A stretch of DNA of 64,000 bases from Candidatus Methylacidiphilum fumarolicum (GCF_949774925.1 NZ_OX458932.1:1984001-2048000); one strand, 5' to 3'; counted from the first letter of the stretch, positions 35,159 through 45,948 are shown. The notes: generated by a model from the sequence alone, not told the origin. Numbers and translations: made by a program.

Positions 35159-35998
35159 ATGAGGATTGCGTTTTATCGGTTTAGAAAATTAGAAAATTTC
35201 CTTGTAAAGCTGCTCTGTGCCTTTGCTTCCTTTTTTGTTATCTTGCCCTTTGTTCTTATCTTAGTTTATCTGATCGTTGCTGGAGCCTCCTCCATTAATT
35301 TTGATTTTATCACTCAATTGCCAAAACCGATTGGAGAAAAAGGAGGAGGAATGGCAAATTCCATAGTGGGAACCCTTATTCTGATGGGCTTAACTTTTCT
35401 GATCGGCACTCCTATTGGGATCCTCAGTGGGGTATTTGTTTCTGAATATGGCAATGAGAAGCTAAGAAAAATCGTTCGGTTTTCTGCTGATCTCCTCAAT
35501 GGGACTCCATCCATTGTTATCGGTATTTTAGTCTACGGTTGGATTGTTTCTCCAATGCATGGATTTTCTGTGATGGCTGCCTCGATTGCCTTAAGTCTTA
35601 TATTTATCCCCCTAGTCTTACGGACTACCGAAGAATCCCTACTCCTTGTGCCAAAGGAACTACGAGATGCTGCCCTGGCTTTAGGGATAAGAAAGTGGAA
35701 AGTAGTGTGTTATGTCTTGATTGAAACAGCGAAGCAGGGCATTTTATCTGGAATTCTCGTAGCGCTCGCTAGAATTGCTGGAGAAACAGCGCCTCTACTC
35801 TTCACCGCTTTTGGTAATCAATATTGGACCTATAGACTTGATGAGCCAATATCCGCCCTTCCCCTTCAGATTTTTGAATACGCTATCTCCCCTTATGAAC
35901 AGTGGCACAGGGATGCCTGGGCTGGTGCCCTTGTGTTACTTTTATTGATATTTCTCCTTCATCTTTCTGTACGAATCCTCTTAAAGAAGAATCGTTAA
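35159..35998 (+). CDS. pstA: Phosphate ABC transporter, permease PstA
   Basis: 279-residue permease, six helices, partner of PstC. The marks are 'GGMANSIVGTLILMGLTFLIGTPIGILSGVFVSEYG', the EAA-loop 'ELRDAALALGIRKWKVVCYV' and 'LARIAGETAPLLFTAFGNQYW', which is the PstA-type 'RxxGETAPLL' motif. Starts 2 nt after pstC stops. Confidence 0.95.
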   Translation: MRIAFYRFRKLENFLVKLLCAFASFFVILPFVLILVYLIVAGASSINFDFITQLPKPIGEKGGGMANSIVGTLILMGLTFLIGTPIGILSGVFVSEYGNEKLRKIVRFSADLLNGTPSIVIGILVYGWIVSPMHGFSVMAASIALSLIFIPLVLRTTEESLLLVPKELRDAALALGIRKWKVVCYVLIETAKQGILSGILVALARIAGETAPLLFTAFGNQYWTYRLDEPISALPLQIFEYAISPYEQWHRDAWAGALVLLLLIFLLHLSVRILLKKNR

Positions 35999-36014
35999 CA
36001 AAAAAAAATAACAC

Positions 36015-36836
36015 ATGACCCATAAAAGTCCTTTTTCTTATCCTTCTCACCCCTCCAATCCAGATTCCAATCCAACAGGCCCATTCGCCTTTGAGATTCG
36101 TGATTTAAATGTCTGGTTTGGTACGAAGCAATCTCTTTTTAATATCTCGATGAATATCTTCTATCAGCAAATCCTTGCTATTATTGGACCAAGTGGTTGT
36201 GGAAAATCGACGTTTTTACGCTGTTTAAACCGTATGCATGAATTATCTCCCGGAGTCAGAGTCGAAGGCTCAGTGAAACTGATGGGTAAAGAAATTTATG
36301 CTGCAGATGTCGATCCAACGTTGATTCGAAGAAGGGTAGGAATGGTATTTCAAAAATCTACTCCCTTTCCTACTATGTCCATAGAAGAAAATGTCTTGAT
36401 AGGATTGAAATTAGCAGGCATCCGCAATCGATCCTTTTTAGAAGAAAGACTCGAACAGTCCCTTCGAATGGCTGCATTATGGGATGAGGTAAAAGACAGA
36501 CTGGAGGCTCCAGGCACCAGTCTGTCTGGTGGGCAACAACAACGCCTATGTATAGCTCGTGCAATTGCTGTACAGCCCGAAGTCTTGCTAATGGACGAAC
36601 CCTGTTCAGCCCTTGATCCAATTGCCACCGCTCAGATCGAAGAGCTCATTGTCAGTCTCAAAAAAAACTACACCATTGTCCTTGTCACCCATAACCTGCA
36701 GGAAGCAGGGAAAACATCAGACTACACAGCTTTTTTCCTCGGCGGCAAGCTGATTGAAATGGATTCAACAAAGAAACTTTTTACCAATCCACGGCACAAA
36801 TTTACAGAGGATTATATTACAGGGAGATTTGGCTGA
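36015..36836 (+). CDS. pstB: Phosphate ABC transporter, ATP-binding protein
   Basis: 273-residue ATPase energising PstSCA. Walker A '[19 protein letters not shown]' (about 57; the NRM segment is a PstB hallmark), signature '[17 protein letters not shown]' (about 170), Walker B '[16 protein letters not shown]' and switch 'VTHNLQEA' are intact. The N-terminal 30 residues (Ser/Pro/Asn-rich) precede the domain. No phoU follows; the next gene is a BASS-type transporter. Confidence 0.95.
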   Translation: MTHKSPFSYPSHPSNPDSNPTGPFAFEIRDLNVWFGTKQSLFNISMNIFYQQILAIIGPSGCGKSTFLRCLNRMHELSPGVRVEGSVKLMGKEIYAADVDPTLIRRRVGMVFQKSTPFPTMSIEENVLIGLKLAGIRNRSFLEERLEQSLRMAALWDEVKDRLEAPGTSLSGGQQQRLCIARAIAVQPEVLLMDEPCSALDPIATAQIEELIVSLKKNYTIVLVTHNLQEAGKTSDYTAFFLGGKLIEMDSTKKLFTNPRHKFTEDYITGRFG

Positions 36837-36844
36837 TCGTTTTT

Positions 36845-38038
36845 TTGACAATAGGTAAAATTTTGCTTCAAAAACCGAGCGTTATGCACACTTCATCAGG
36901 GTTTTTTCTCATGGGCCTTCATAGGCTTTTTGATCTGATTCATAAAAAATTTTTTTTCTTTTTGATCCTCGCCTATGTGTTGGCTGCTTTATTCCCAGAA
37001 ACTGGTCTTGAGCTAAGAGATATAACCCTCTTTCATTGGAATCTTTTAGGAGTGAGAGAAGAGATTACTTTTCCAATATTCCAGCTCTTTATCCTGCTTT
37101 TCAATGGAGGTTTTGGGGTAAAAATCAGAGATTTCATAACCCAATTGTCAAAACCACTGCCTTTGATCCTAGGCGTTTTTTTTAATTTTATCGTTCCTTG
37201 TCTGTTCGTTTCGCTATATTGGCTTATTTCTAGCCCCTGGCATAATCCAAAGGAACGGTATGATCTTTTTGTGGGTCTAATCCTGATTATAGCCATGCCT
37301 ATTGCCGGCTCTACCATTGGCTGGTCACAAAATTCAAACGCAAACATCCCTCTTAGCCTTGGATTAGTTTTCTTTTCAACTTTCCTCAGCCCTCTTTTTA
37401 CTCCAATGATTTTTCAGGCAGCAAAATTTTTAGGCGGAAGTTATGAACCGGAGCTATTTGGACATATTAGCCATCAGATCAACAGCCAATTCCTCATTCT
37501 AGATATTGTCATCCCCTCCTTTTTAGGAATGTTCGCTAGACTTATATCTGGGAATGTACTCTATGAAAAAGTCATCCGGCTTATTAAACCACTAAACGAA
37601 ATAAACTTATTGGTTTTAATTTATTCCAATGCAGCTACCGCCCTACCTTTTATAATACACAAGCCTGACACGGATTTTTTCCTTTTAATCGGCATCGTTG
37701 TCTTTCTCCTCTGCTTGATAAGATTCCATGCTGGCCAATGGATAGGCAGTCTCTTTCATTTTGGTGAGCCTACAAAGCGCTCCCTCATTTATGCTCTTGG
37801 CATGAATAACAACGGGATGGGGCTAGTCCTTAGCAATGCGGTAGTTGGTAATCAACCTTCCATTATCTTACCTATAATTCTTTACAACCTTTTTCAGCAG
37901 ATTATGGCTGCTGCTTTTTATTCTTCATGGACCAAGAAAGACAATCTTCTTGGAACTTCAAAAGAAGGATCCACAGTCATAAAAGGAAAACAGCTGACTC
38001 AAAAGTTCAAAAACTACGGCTCAGTTAATCCACCCTAA
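36845..38038 (+). CDS. BASS (bile acid:sodium symporter)-like membrane transporter
   Basis: About 397 residues with roughly ten hydrophobic helices. The overall pattern and motifs such as 'MPIAGSTIGWSQNSNANIPLSL' and 'SLIYALGMNNNGMGLVLSNA' match the bile acid:sodium symporter superfamily, whose bacterial members carry organic anions or related metabolites with Na+. The start is uncertain: TTG 36845, ATG 36884 or ATG 36911, none with a good Shine-Dalgarno. It begins 8 bp after pstB and is probably transcribed with it, so phosphate-regulated expression is possible. The substrate is unknown. Its end overlaps the sdhB end by 18 bp, convergent. Confidence 0.75.
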   Translation: MTIGKILLQKPSVMHTSSGFFLMGLHRLFDLIHKKFFFFLILAYVLAALFPETGLELRDITLFHWNLLGVREEITFPIFQLFILLFNGGFGVKIRDFITQLSKPLPLILGVFFNFIVPCLFVSLYWLISSPWHNPKERYDLFVGLILIIAMPIAGSTIGWSQNSNANIPLSLGLVFFSTFLSPLFTPMIFQAAKFLGGSYEPELFGHISHQINSQFLILDIVIPSFLGMFARLISGNVLYEKVIRLIKPLNEINLLVLIYSNAATALPFIIHKPDTDFFLLIGIVVFLLCLIRFHAGQWIGSLFHFGEPTKRSLIYALGMNNNGMGLVLSNAVVGNQPSIILPIILYNLFQQIMAAAFYSSWTKKDNLLGTSKEGSTVIKGKQLTQKFKNYGSVNPP

Positions 38039-38782
38039 TTTCTCCATCCAAGCGCTTGTTAGATACTCCCGATACATCCTAGAAATGACTTCAACCGAAA
38101 TTGCTTTTGGACAAACCGCCTCACAGGCTTTTGTAAAACTACAAGCTCCAAATCCTTCTTTGTCAGCTTGTCTAACCATTTGAAGCACACGTTTCCGCCT
38201 TTCTGGCTGTCCCTGCGGCAATAAAGAAAGATGCGCTATTTTCGCTCCCACAAACAGGGAAGCCGAACTATTCTTACAGACAGCCACACAGGCACCACAA
38301 CCGATACAATGGGCAGCATCAAAGGCTTTCTCAGCAACATTATGAGGTATAGCAATAGTATTGGCCTCAGGAGCTTGACCAACTAAGGTGGAAATAAATC
38401 CTCCTGCCTGCATAATTCTATCCAAAGCTGAACGATCGACAATGAGGTCCTTGATCACTGGAAAAGCTCGGCTTCGAAAAGGCTCCACAATGATTTCTTG
38501 GTCATCTTTAAATTGCCGCATATAGAGCTGACAGGTCGTAATTCCGAACCCCGGACCATGAGGTTTCCCATTGATCATAAGAGAGCAGCTACCGCATATG
38601 CCTTCCCTACAATCTGAATCAAATGCAATAGGTTCTTGACCTTCGGATATCAGTTTTTCGTTCAGAAAATCAAGCATTTCGAGAAAAGACATATTGGGAT
38701 TGAGTCCATCTAAGGCATAAAAGACAAAATCCCCTTTTGCAGCTCTAGAGGACTGACGCCAAATCTTCAATCGTATTTTCAT
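38021..38782 (-). CDS. sdhB: Succinate dehydrogenase / fumarate reductase iron-sulfur subunit
   Basis: 253 residues. The N-terminal ferredoxin domain carries the 2Fe-2S ligands ('[18 protein letters not shown]', Cys at about 62-70, plus a later Cys in '[11 protein letters not shown]'). The C-terminal domain has '[11 protein letters not shown]' and '[14 protein letters not shown]' for the 4Fe-4S and 3Fe-4S centres. It transfers electrons from SdhA to the membrane subunit. ATGA overlap with sdhA indicates coupling. Confidence 0.95.
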   Translation of the reverse strand: MKIRLKIWRQSSRAAKGDFVFYALDGLNPNMSFLEMLDFLNEKLISEGQEPIAFDSDCREGICGSCSLMINGKPHGPGFGITTCQLYMRQFKDDQEIIVEPFRSRAFPVIKDLIVDRSALDRIMQAGGFISTLVGQAPEANTIAIPHNVAEKAFDAAHCIGCGACVAVCKNSSASLFVGAKIAHLSLLPQGQPERRKRVLQMVRQADKEGFGACSFTKACEAVCPKAISVEVISRMYREYLTSAWMEKLGWIN

Positions 38783-40734
38783 TTGTAACTTCTGATCGCA
38801 AATTGGGTTTCCTCATAAACAAGAGGCTCTTTGACTAGCAAAGGTGTATTTTCTTTTCCTCTATAAAACCAGACAGAGACGTAGGCAAAATCTTTATCGT
38901 TTCTTATCCCTTCTCCTTCAGGGGTTTGATACTCTTCTCTAAAATGGCAGCCGCAGGATTCTTCCCTGCTTGCCGCATCCATGCACATGAGCTCAGCAAG
39001 TTCTAAGTAATCGGTCAATCTTGAAGCATATTCAAGCGATTGATTGAGTCCTTCGTTTGCACCTCCCACATTCACATCTTTCCAAAACTGCTCTCTTAGT
39101 TCTATAATTTGTGACAATGCTTCTTTTAAACCACTACCGTTTCGTATCATTCCGCATCGATTCCAAAGAATTGCCCCCAGTTCTTTATGAAACTGACTCA
39201 CTGTCTTTTTCCCCTGAATGGACAAAAGTTTTTTGTTCTTTTCCACCGCCTCCTTTTGTTGAGCTATAAACTCTGATCTATCCGTGGAGATTTTCTTAGG
39301 TTCTACTCTAGCCAAATAATCCCCAATGGTGATAGGTAAGATAAAGAAGCCATCGGCTAGCCCCTGCATTAAGGCACTGGCACCAAGACGATTTGCACCA
39401 TGATCCGAAAAGTTTGCCTCCCCAAGGACGAATAACCCAGGAATGGTAGACATCAAATAATAATCCACCCATAATCCTCCCATAACATAATGAACGGCCG
39501 GATAGATTCGCATCGGAGTCCTATAGGCGTTTTCTCCAGTGATATCTCTATAAATATCAAAAAGATTACCATATCGCTCTTTGAGATAGTCTATTCCCCT
39601 CTGTTTGATCGTGTCCGAAAAATCAAGATAGACTCCTTGACCACCGGGTCCAACCCCACGGCCTTCATCACAGATCCTTTTTATTGCTCTTGAAGCAATA
39701 TCTCGAGGGACAAGATTGCCATAGGCCGGATAAAGTCTTTCAAGGAAATAGTCGCGTTCTGATTCAGGAATTATCTCCGGCGACCTTTTATCATCCTTTC
39801 TAGAAGGAACCCAAATCCGGCCGTCATTTCGAAGGGATTCAGACATCAAGGTAAGTTTTGATTGATAATCTCCAGATACAGGAATACAGGTTGGATGGAT
39901 TTGAGTAAAACAGGGATTAGCAAAAGCTGCCCCTCTTTTGAAAGCTCTCCATATAGCAGTAGCATTGGAACCACGGCCATTGGTCGACAAATAATAGATA
40001 TTTCCATATCCACCTGTCGCCAATACTACCGCATCAGCACTATAAGCGGATATTTCTCCTGAAACAAGATCCCTCGCAATGACCCCTTTGGCATGCCCAT
40101 CGACAAGAACAATATCTAGAATTTCTGTCCGAGGATGCACTACTACTTTCCCTAAGGCTATCTGCCTACATAAAGCACCATAAGTAGCAAGGAGCAGCTG
40201 TTGGCCAGTAGCTCCCCTTGCATAAAATGTCCTTGAAACCTGAACTCCTCCAAATGATCGGTTTGCTAGCATGCCTCCATATTCCCTAGCAAAAGGGACC
40301 CCCAAGGCTACACAATGATCGATGATTTTCGTACTGATTTCAGCCAAGCGATAAACATTGGCTTCTCTGGCTCTAAAATCTCCTCCTTTGATCGTTTCAT
40401 AGAAAAGCCTATACACACTATCGCCGTCGTTACGATAATTCTTTGCTGCGTTTATTCCTCCCTGCGCAGCCACACTATGAGCCCGCCTTGGACTGTCCTG
40501 AATACAAAAAGACTCCACATTATAGCCAAGCTCTCCAAGTGCTGAAGCAGCGGCTGATCCAGCCAAACCTGTGCCAACGACAATGATTCTATATTTTGGG
40601 CGGTTATTGGGAGAAACAAGCGGTATACTTCGTTGAAGCTTCTGCCATTTCTGACTTAATGGACCAGAAGGAATCCTCGCATCCGGTACTGGAAATTCAA
40701 CACCTCTTTCATGATCTACAGCCGAAATTTGCAT
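38779..40734 (-). CDS. sdhA: Succinate dehydrogenase / fumarate reductase flavoprotein subunit
   Basis: 651-residue FAD-binding catalytic subunit (long, epsilon-proteobacterial/Bacillus-type). FAD fold '[21 protein letters not shown]' near residue 50, the FAD-linking His in '[17 protein letters not shown]', '[19 protein letters not shown]', '[19 protein letters not shown]' and catalytic Arg region 'YHPAVH'-like '[17 protein letters not shown]'. Complete. It sits between sdhC and sdhB in the order C-A-B. Confidence 0.95.
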   Translation of the reverse strand: MQISAVDHERGVEFPVPDARIPSGPLSQKWQKLQRSIPLVSPNNRPKYRIIVVGTGLAGSAAASALGELGYNVESFCIQDSPRRAHSVAAQGGINAAKNYRNDGDSVYRLFYETIKGGDFRAREANVYRLAEISTKIIDHCVALGVPFAREYGGMLANRSFGGVQVSRTFYARGATGQQLLLATYGALCRQIALGKVVVHPRTEILDIVLVDGHAKGVIARDLVSGEISAYSADAVVLATGGYGNIYYLSTNGRGSNATAIWRAFKRGAAFANPCFTQIHPTCIPVSGDYQSKLTLMSESLRNDGRIWVPSRKDDKRSPEIIPESERDYFLERLYPAYGNLVPRDIASRAIKRICDEGRGVGPGGQGVYLDFSDTIKQRGIDYLKERYGNLFDIYRDITGENAYRTPMRIYPAVHYVMGGLWVDYYLMSTIPGLFVLGEANFSDHGANRLGASALMQGLADGFFILPITIGDYLARVEPKKISTDRSEFIAQQKEAVEKNKKLLSIQGKKTVSQFHKELGAILWNRCGMIRNGSGLKEALSQIIELREQFWKDVNVGGANEGLNQSLEYASRLTDYLELAELMCMDAASREESCGCHFREEYQTPEGEGIRNDKDFAYVSVWFYRGKENTPLLVKEPLVYEETQFAIRSYK

Positions 40735-40749
40735 TTTTACTCTCTTTTC

Positions 40750-41439
40750 TTAGTGAATTAGCCTCAAAAAAATGGCTATTGGGATGATAAGAAAGCCGAC
40801 ATATAAAATTAAAGCAAAGGCATGCGCAACGATTTTTTCCCACGGAAGCGATTTACTATTAACAAATCCCAATGAGTTAAGAAAACTTTCTAGGGCATGC
40901 CGGAGGTGGAGGAACAAAACAGATAGAGAAAAAACATAAAACAAGGTCACCCAGGGATTCTGAAATCCCACTATGACCATTGTTCGAACATCTGGAATCA
41001 TTTGTTTCGATAAGGGGAAAAGGAAGTTTTTGAAAAATCCAAAAGGAGGACCTTTAAAACTAAAATGATAAAGGTGGAATAGTATAAAAACTAACACGAT
41101 CAATCCAGAGAATATCATCGTCCTAGACTCAAAACTGGCTTGGTTTGGAAGTAGCAGTTTGTAGGGCTGAGGCCGAGCCTCTCGATTAATTTTCCATAAT
41201 CTTATGGCGGTGCTAACATGAACAATCAATGCTCCAAGAAGGAATAACCGCACGGACCAAAGAACTACAGGATTCGATTTCAAATAATAAGCATACACGT
41301 TCATATAATAGGGAGGTAGAAAGACCTGCCAGTTCCCTAGCATATGAACTATTAGAAAAAGGAATAAAACTAAGCCGCTAATCCCTAAAATGAACTTCAA
41401 GCCTATAGTCGAAAAGGATCTAGGTGGTTGGGATGTCAT
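40750..41439 (-). CDS. sdhC: Succinate dehydrogenase cytochrome b subunit (b558 type)
   Basis: About 229 residues from ATG 41437-41439, five transmembrane helices, di-heme b558-type membrane anchor as in Bacillus. Histidines in 'LIVHMLGNW', 'LIVHVSTAIRL', 'LFHLYHFSFKG' and 'LHLRHALESFL' are the expected heme ligands. It passes electrons to the quinone. A TTG/ATG upstream would add 12 hydrophobic residues; the 'MTSQPPRSF' start fits better. First gene of sdhCAB. Confidence 0.9.
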   Translation of the reverse strand: MTSQPPRSFSTIGLKFILGISGLVLFLFLIVHMLGNWQVFLPPYYMNVYAYYLKSNPVVLWSVRLFLLGALIVHVSTAIRLWKINREARPQPYKLLLPNQASFESRTMIFSGLIVLVFILFHLYHFSFKGPPFGFFKNFLFPLSKQMIPDVRTMVIVGFQNPWVTLFYVFSLSVLFLHLRHALESFLNSLGFVNSKSLPWEKIVAHAFALILYVGFLIIPIAIFLRLIH

Positions 41440-41504
41440 CAAAAAATATAATAATAAAATAAATTTTATGAGCAATTCTTTTTTTTAATCCATCCTCATT
41501 TCTC

Positions 41505-42173
41505 TTAAGAGCTTTTTTGGAGCTGAGATAAAAGATCGAAAAGATTGATGAAAGGTCTTTTCAAAAGAAAAAAACGGATCTTTTCTGAATACGGAGGTCT
41601 CATCTGAGGGTCATCCTCGACAAAAAAAACCGCTGAACTCTCCTTCGTTGTTTTTAAAAGGACTAAGTGATAGAATAATGCTTCTGGTTTGGCCACTCCC
41701 CATTCTGCGGATAAAAAAATGTCTAAAAAATATTGTCTTATCCCCCATTCCCTCAGGACTGTTCGAGCACGACTGTCCCAATTGGATGCAACAAACAGAG
41801 GGAAACCAAGGGACGACATCTTTCCAAGAGCGCTTATAACTTCTGGATAAGGCTTCCAAGCCTCTTTTTGGGAATAATAAGAATACAGTTTATTGAAATA
41901 ATCAAAAAAGAAAGAACCCAAGGGGATCCCACTTTCTTGGAGAACCGTTTTGACAATTTTTTCCCAAAACCTTTTATCATCCCCATCTTTGGGAATCGAT
42001 CCTTGAGGCCGAAGCTTAAAAAAATCAAAAACTTTTATAAAATTATCGTGCATAACCTTTGGATCGCTTCTAATGCCGTATTCTGCCAGCAATTTCGAAT
42101 AAACGACGCCCACAGGCAATGCCGTCTGTAGGAGCGTTCCAACTAGATCGAAAACTATAGCCGGCCTTTTCAT
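41505..42173 (-). CDS. HAD-superfamily hydrolase
   Basis: 222 residues from ATG 42171-42173 ('MKRPAIVFDLVGTLL'). HAD motif I is 'FDLVGTLL' with the nucleophile Asp; motif II Ser/Asn in 'VASNWDSR'; motif III Lys in 'GVAKPEALFY'; motif IV 'FVEDDPQMR'. The second motif-I Asp is replaced by Val, as in the HDHD3/haloacid dehalogenase-like subgroup, so substrate class (phosphate or halo-acid) is uncertain. Downstream of folC by 40 bp on the same strand. Confidence 0.85.
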   Translation of the reverse strand: MKRPAIVFDLVGTLLQTALPVGVVYSKLLAEYGIRSDPKVMHDNFIKVFDFFKLRPQGSIPKDGDDKRFWEKIVKTVLQESGIPLGSFFFDYFNKLYSYYSQKEAWKPYPEVISALGKMSSLGFPLFVASNWDSRARTVLREWGIRQYFLDIFLSAEWGVAKPEALFYHLVLLKTTKESSAVFFVEDDPQMRPPYSEKIRFFLLKRPFINLFDLLSQLQKSS

Positions 42174-42213
42174 TTTTTTTTCTGCACGCCAATGACAAAA
42201 AATAGGCACTTTC

Positions 42214-43539
42214 TTACCCATCCAATAATTCATTCCACTTGAATTCTTCTTTGCCTTCGTATTCCTCGACCAAAATTTGGCCAATTAAGTAGAGGGAGCC
42301 AGTAGCTAAAATCGGCCGTAAGGAACCATCCATAGAGGGCATGAAGTCAGCCCACGAGGGGCAGATTTGTGTTTTAATGCCACCAAAAAAAGGAAGGAGT
42401 TCTTTTGGTTCTAGACCTCTAGAGGTAGGTGGCTTGATTAAAGTTACCATGGAAGCTTTCCTTTTAAGAATCTCAGCCATCATAGGAAAGTTTTTGTCTT
42501 GTAGGACTCCAAAAACTAAATGATAAGGTTCGTCTCCAACAATCTGTTCCCAGTTTGCAACTAGCTGCTTTGTCGCTGCTACATTATGGGCTCCATCAAT
42601 AATGCACAAAGGAGCTTTTCGAATGACTTGGAATCTTCCAGGCCAGCAAACCGTTCTAAATCCTTCCTGCATCCTTTTTATGTCCATACTATTTTCCTCA
42701 GCAAAAAGGAGACGGAGGGCAGCAAAAGCACAGGCCGCATTATCTAGTTGATGGATTCCAGTTAAGCCTAAACAAAAAGGAATATTCGCAATTTCCACCC
42801 ATTGCCTTTCATAGTCCATTTTTAAGGGTTTTATCTCAACCGATTGGCAGATATCGATGAGCTCTGCGCCTTTTTCCAATGCCCTCTTTTTTATAACAGC
42901 CAAGGCTTCTTTAGGCATTTTACCCACAATCACAGGAACCCCTTCTTTGATTATCCCAGCTTTTTCTTCTGCAATCGATTCTAAAGTGTCTCCTAAAAAT
43001 TGAGTATGATCATAATCGATGTTGGTAATGATAGAAAGCCTAGGATTGACAATATTGGTAGCATCTAAACGACCGCCCAGACCCGTTTCCCAAACCACCC
43101 AATCTACCTTGCATCTGAAAAATTCTAAAATGGCTACCATCGTAATAATTTCAAAAAAAGTACAGGCAAAATCTTTCTTTCTTTGTTTAATCCTTTCAAT
43201 CTTTTCTTGAATTTCCAAGACCCAATGACTAAATTGTTCCTTAGAGATTGGATGCCCATTAATCTGTATTCTTTCCCTAATAGTAACGAGATGAGGCGAA
43301 GTATAGAGACCGGTTTTAAATCCACTCCTTTTCAATGCTGAGGCAATAAATGCAGCTGTGGAACCCTTGCCGTTAGTGCCAGCAATATGAATAAAATTCA
43401 TTTTTTCATGAACATTTCCCATTTCCCTGGCCAGCTCTATAATGTTTTGCAGGCCAAGTTTCATCCCTACTGTTCTGGCTTGGCCAAGGAACTTAAGAGC
43501 TTGCCTATAGAATTGATCTTCCAAAAAAGGATTATTCAT
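42214..43539 (-). CDS. folC: Dihydrofolate synthase / folylpolyglutamate synthase
   Basis: 441-residue Mur-ligase family enzyme that adds glutamate to dihydropteroate and folates, needed for tetrahydrofolate-dependent C1 metabolism (compare fhs in this window). P-loop 'HIAGTNGKGSTAAFIASAL', 'FKTGLYTSPHLV', 'ETGLGGRLDATNI', 'YDHTQFLGDTLESIAEEKAGI' and 'WPGRFQV..IIDGAHN' are intact. Normal length. Confidence 0.94.
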   Translation of the reverse strand: MNNPFLEDQFYRQALKFLGQARTVGMKLGLQNIIELAREMGNVHEKMNFIHIAGTNGKGSTAAFIASALKRSGFKTGLYTSPHLVTIRERIQINGHPISKEQFSHWVLEIQEKIERIKQRKKDFACTFFEIITMVAILEFFRCKVDWVVWETGLGGRLDATNIVNPRLSIITNIDYDHTQFLGDTLESIAEEKAGIIKEGVPVIVGKMPKEALAVIKKRALEKGAELIDICQSVEIKPLKMDYERQWVEIANIPFCLGLTGIHQLDNAACAFAALRLLFAEENSMDIKRMQEGFRTVCWPGRFQVIRKAPLCIIDGAHNVAATKQLVANWEQIVGDEPYHLVFGVLQDKNFPMMAEILKRKASMVTLIKPPTSRGLEPKELLPFFGGIKTQICPSWADFMPSMDGSLRPILATGSLYLIGQILVEEYEGKEEFKWNELLDG

Positions 43540-43837
43540 TCCTGTTGTAATATTTGAGTTTTTTAAATCTTTTATGCTTGAGAATGGGCTCGATAAGAAA
43601 AATTATCTTCTCTGATGTTTTTGTTTACATGTTGCGAAAAATTAAAAAGGAACCCCACACCGTGCAACCCATTATCCCTTCTTTTTTTTGTAGCTTCCGT
43701 TTCACTTTTTTACACTTCTATATTTATTGCTTGAAAAATTAAAGTGAGTAAACTGGTAGCATCATCATCCATAGATTTTACTCTAGCAACTTCCTTTTTA
43801 TTATCCCTTCCCGTTGAACTGCTCTCTTGTATCCATC

Positions 43838-45193
43838 ATGAACAACTGGTTTGAAATGAGCTGGAAACCCCTGCTTATTGTTTTTCTAATCCTTGCAAAC
43901 GGGTTTTTCGTTGCTGCCGAATTTGCCATCATCAAAGTGAGGATAACGGAACTGAAACTTCTTTTAAAAACAAAAGATTGGCGGCTGCCTCTAGCTCTAA
44001 AGATCGTTCAAAATCCCACCCTATTTTTATCCGCTACCCAAATTGGGATTACCCTTTCTAGTCTAGGCTTAGGATGGATAGCTGAACCGGCTATGGCTGG
44101 ATGGATAAAAGCCCTGCTCTTCCGATTAGGCATATCTCATGACATAACTTTAAATTCTCTTTCCTATTTGTTTGCTCTCTGCTTGATTACCTTTTTGTCC
44201 ATTGCCCTTGGGGAGTTAGCCCCAAAGTTTTTGGCGCTTCAATATGCCAGAAAAATTATTCTTTTTACAAGCCCCATCCTTACTATTTCTTCCATCCTTT
44301 TTTATCCTGCCATCTCTATTCTTAACATTTCTGCCAATTGGGCTCTCAAGCTTCTTGGATTCGAACCTCCTAAGACAACTGGACGTTTCGGCCAGAGCAT
44401 ATCTATGGATGAACTCCAGCAAATCATCATGCATTCAGCCCACGCCCATCCTTTTGATGAACTAATTAACCGAATCATGATCAAGGCTCTACGACTGAAA
44501 AATACAACCGCCCAACAAGTAATGATTCCTAAAGATAGAGTGGTTGTTCTCTGGCTTAATCAACCAATTCAAGAAAATCTTAAAATCGCTCAACGATCCG
44601 GTTATAGTCGCTTCCCCGTATGTGAAGGGTCTATCGATAATCTAGTGGGGATGGTCCTCCTTCAGGAACTTCTATGGCAATATATAACGCTTGGAGAACA
44701 AACAAAACTTTCATCTATTCTAAGACCCGCCCTCATTTTCTCTCCCTCTACTCCTTTGCCCGTAATGCTTGAAAAATTTCGTAAGGCCAGAACCCATTTG
44801 GCAATTGTTAAGGATAAAAATGAAAAAGTTATAGGTCTTGTCAGCTTTGAAGACGTGTTGGAAGAGTTAGTAGGCGACATTCGAGACGAATTTGACATTG
44901 AGAAAGGACCAATCTATGAACTGACCAAAGAGTACGCAGTGGTGGACGGAGATCTCCCCTTAAGAGATTTAGCCAATGAAACAAATTGGCCTCTGCCCAC
45001 TGACACGACTCAAACGGTTTCCGAATGGTGTTTTGATAAAATAAAAAGGCAACCCAAAAAAGCTGAAATGTTCTCCATAGATGGATTTAATATTGTCGTT
45101 GAAGAGGTAAGTCCGCAGAAGATCAAAAGAGTCAAACTCATTCGGATCCAAGAGCCAACCGAAGAAGAAAGCTTCTTTGAAGAAGGACACTAA
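43838..45193 (+). CDS. CNNM/CorC (HlyC)-type membrane protein with CBS domains
   Basis: About 451 residues from ATG 43838 (TTG 43814 alternative). Order: DUF21/CNNM transmembrane domain with four helices (residues 5-190, 'LSATQIGITLSSLGLGWIAEP'), two CBS motifs (about 205-330, 'QVMIPKDRVV', 'RTHLAIVKDKNEKVIGLVSFEDVLEELVGDIRDE') and a C-terminal CorC_HlyC domain ('YAVVDGDLPLRDLANE'). Family members have been linked to Mg2+/Co2+ efflux and often carry the misleading name hemolysin. Complete; alone in its transcription unit. Confidence 0.9.
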   Translation: MNNWFEMSWKPLLIVFLILANGFFVAAEFAIIKVRITELKLLLKTKDWRLPLALKIVQNPTLFLSATQIGITLSSLGLGWIAEPAMAGWIKALLFRLGISHDITLNSLSYLFALCLITFLSIALGELAPKFLALQYARKIILFTSPILTISSILFYPAISILNISANWALKLLGFEPPKTTGRFGQSISMDELQQIIMHSAHAHPFDELINRIMIKALRLKNTTAQQVMIPKDRVVVLWLNQPIQENLKIAQRSGYSRFPVCEGSIDNLVGMVLLQELLWQYITLGEQTKLSSILRPALIFSPSTPLPVMLEKFRKARTHLAIVKDKNEKVIGLVSFEDVLEELVGDIRDEFDIEKGPIYELTKEYAVVDGDLPLRDLANETNWPLPTDTTQTVSEWCFDKIKRQPKKAEMFSIDGFNIVVEEVSPQKIKRVKLIRIQEPTEEESFFEEGH

Positions 45194-45279
45194 AAATTCA
45201 ACTACATCATTGTCATTGGAAAATAAGAAAAATATTTTTTAGTAATTTTTTTGAAATAAAATAAGTTTTTTCCCTACCT

Positions 45280-45948
45280 ATGTCCCACGTCATTTTTAGC
45301 TCCTCCTTGATTACAGAAGCTAGGAAATGGGCAAGAGGAAAATTTTCTCCTGCTTTTGCTGGTAGCCTCATTCGCAGTTTAGCAAAAACGCTCCGCTATG
45401 AGCTCCATGACCCTTTTGGAATTGTCAGCTCTCCCCCCAATACACCGCTTATCTTCTCCTTTTGGCATAACCGCCTCTTCCTGATGCCATATCTATACAG
45501 AAAACATTTTCCATCCAGAAAGCTCATCGCCATGGTTAGCGGTAGTAACGACGGCAAATTTCTGAGTCGACTCTTAGGACAATTCAACCTTTTCCCAGCC
45601 TCAGGTTCTTCTTCAAAAAGAGGCATTTCGGCTTTTAAAAGAGCCATTGAAGCAGCCAAAAAAGAAGGCTGTGACATAGCGGTTACCCCTGACGGCCCTC
45701 GAGGGCCTTGTTATTCCTTTCAAGAAGGAGTGCTTCAACTGAGCAGGCTCTCTGGCATTCCCATAGTAGCAGTCAGTTACCATCTTGAAAAAAAAATAGA
45801 ATTAAACAGTTGGGATCGATTTCAAATTCCCCTTCCATTTAGCAAATGTACTATTTTTGTAGGTCCTATTTTTTCGATACCCAAAAATATAACCGAAGAC
45901 AAACTACTTGAATTGAAAACCGAATTATCGATAGCGCTTTCTAGATAA
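45280..45948 (+). CDS. DUF374-type lysophospholipid acyltransferase family protein
   Basis: 222 residues, LPLAT-fold. The acceptor motif region is 'IFSFWHNRLFLMPYL' (H..R/NxxF form in place of HX4D), with 'AMVSGSNDGKFLSRLLGQF', 'GSSSKRGISAFKRAI' and 'DIAVTPDGPRGPCYSFQEGVLQLS', which together identify the DUF374 family related to LpxL/KDO-linked lipid A acylation. Envelope lipid assembly is inferred. It ends 65 bp before a solo IS-end remnant. Confidence 0.85.
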   Translation: MSHVIFSSSLITEARKWARGKFSPAFAGSLIRSLAKTLRYELHDPFGIVSSPPNTPLIFSFWHNRLFLMPYLYRKHFPSRKLIAMVSGSNDGKFLSRLLGQFNLFPASGSSSKRGISAFKRAIEAAKKEGCDIAVTPDGPRGPCYSFQEGVLQLSRLSGIPIVAVSYHLEKKIELNSWDRFQIPLPFSKCTIFVGPIFSIPKNITEDKLLELKTELSIALSR

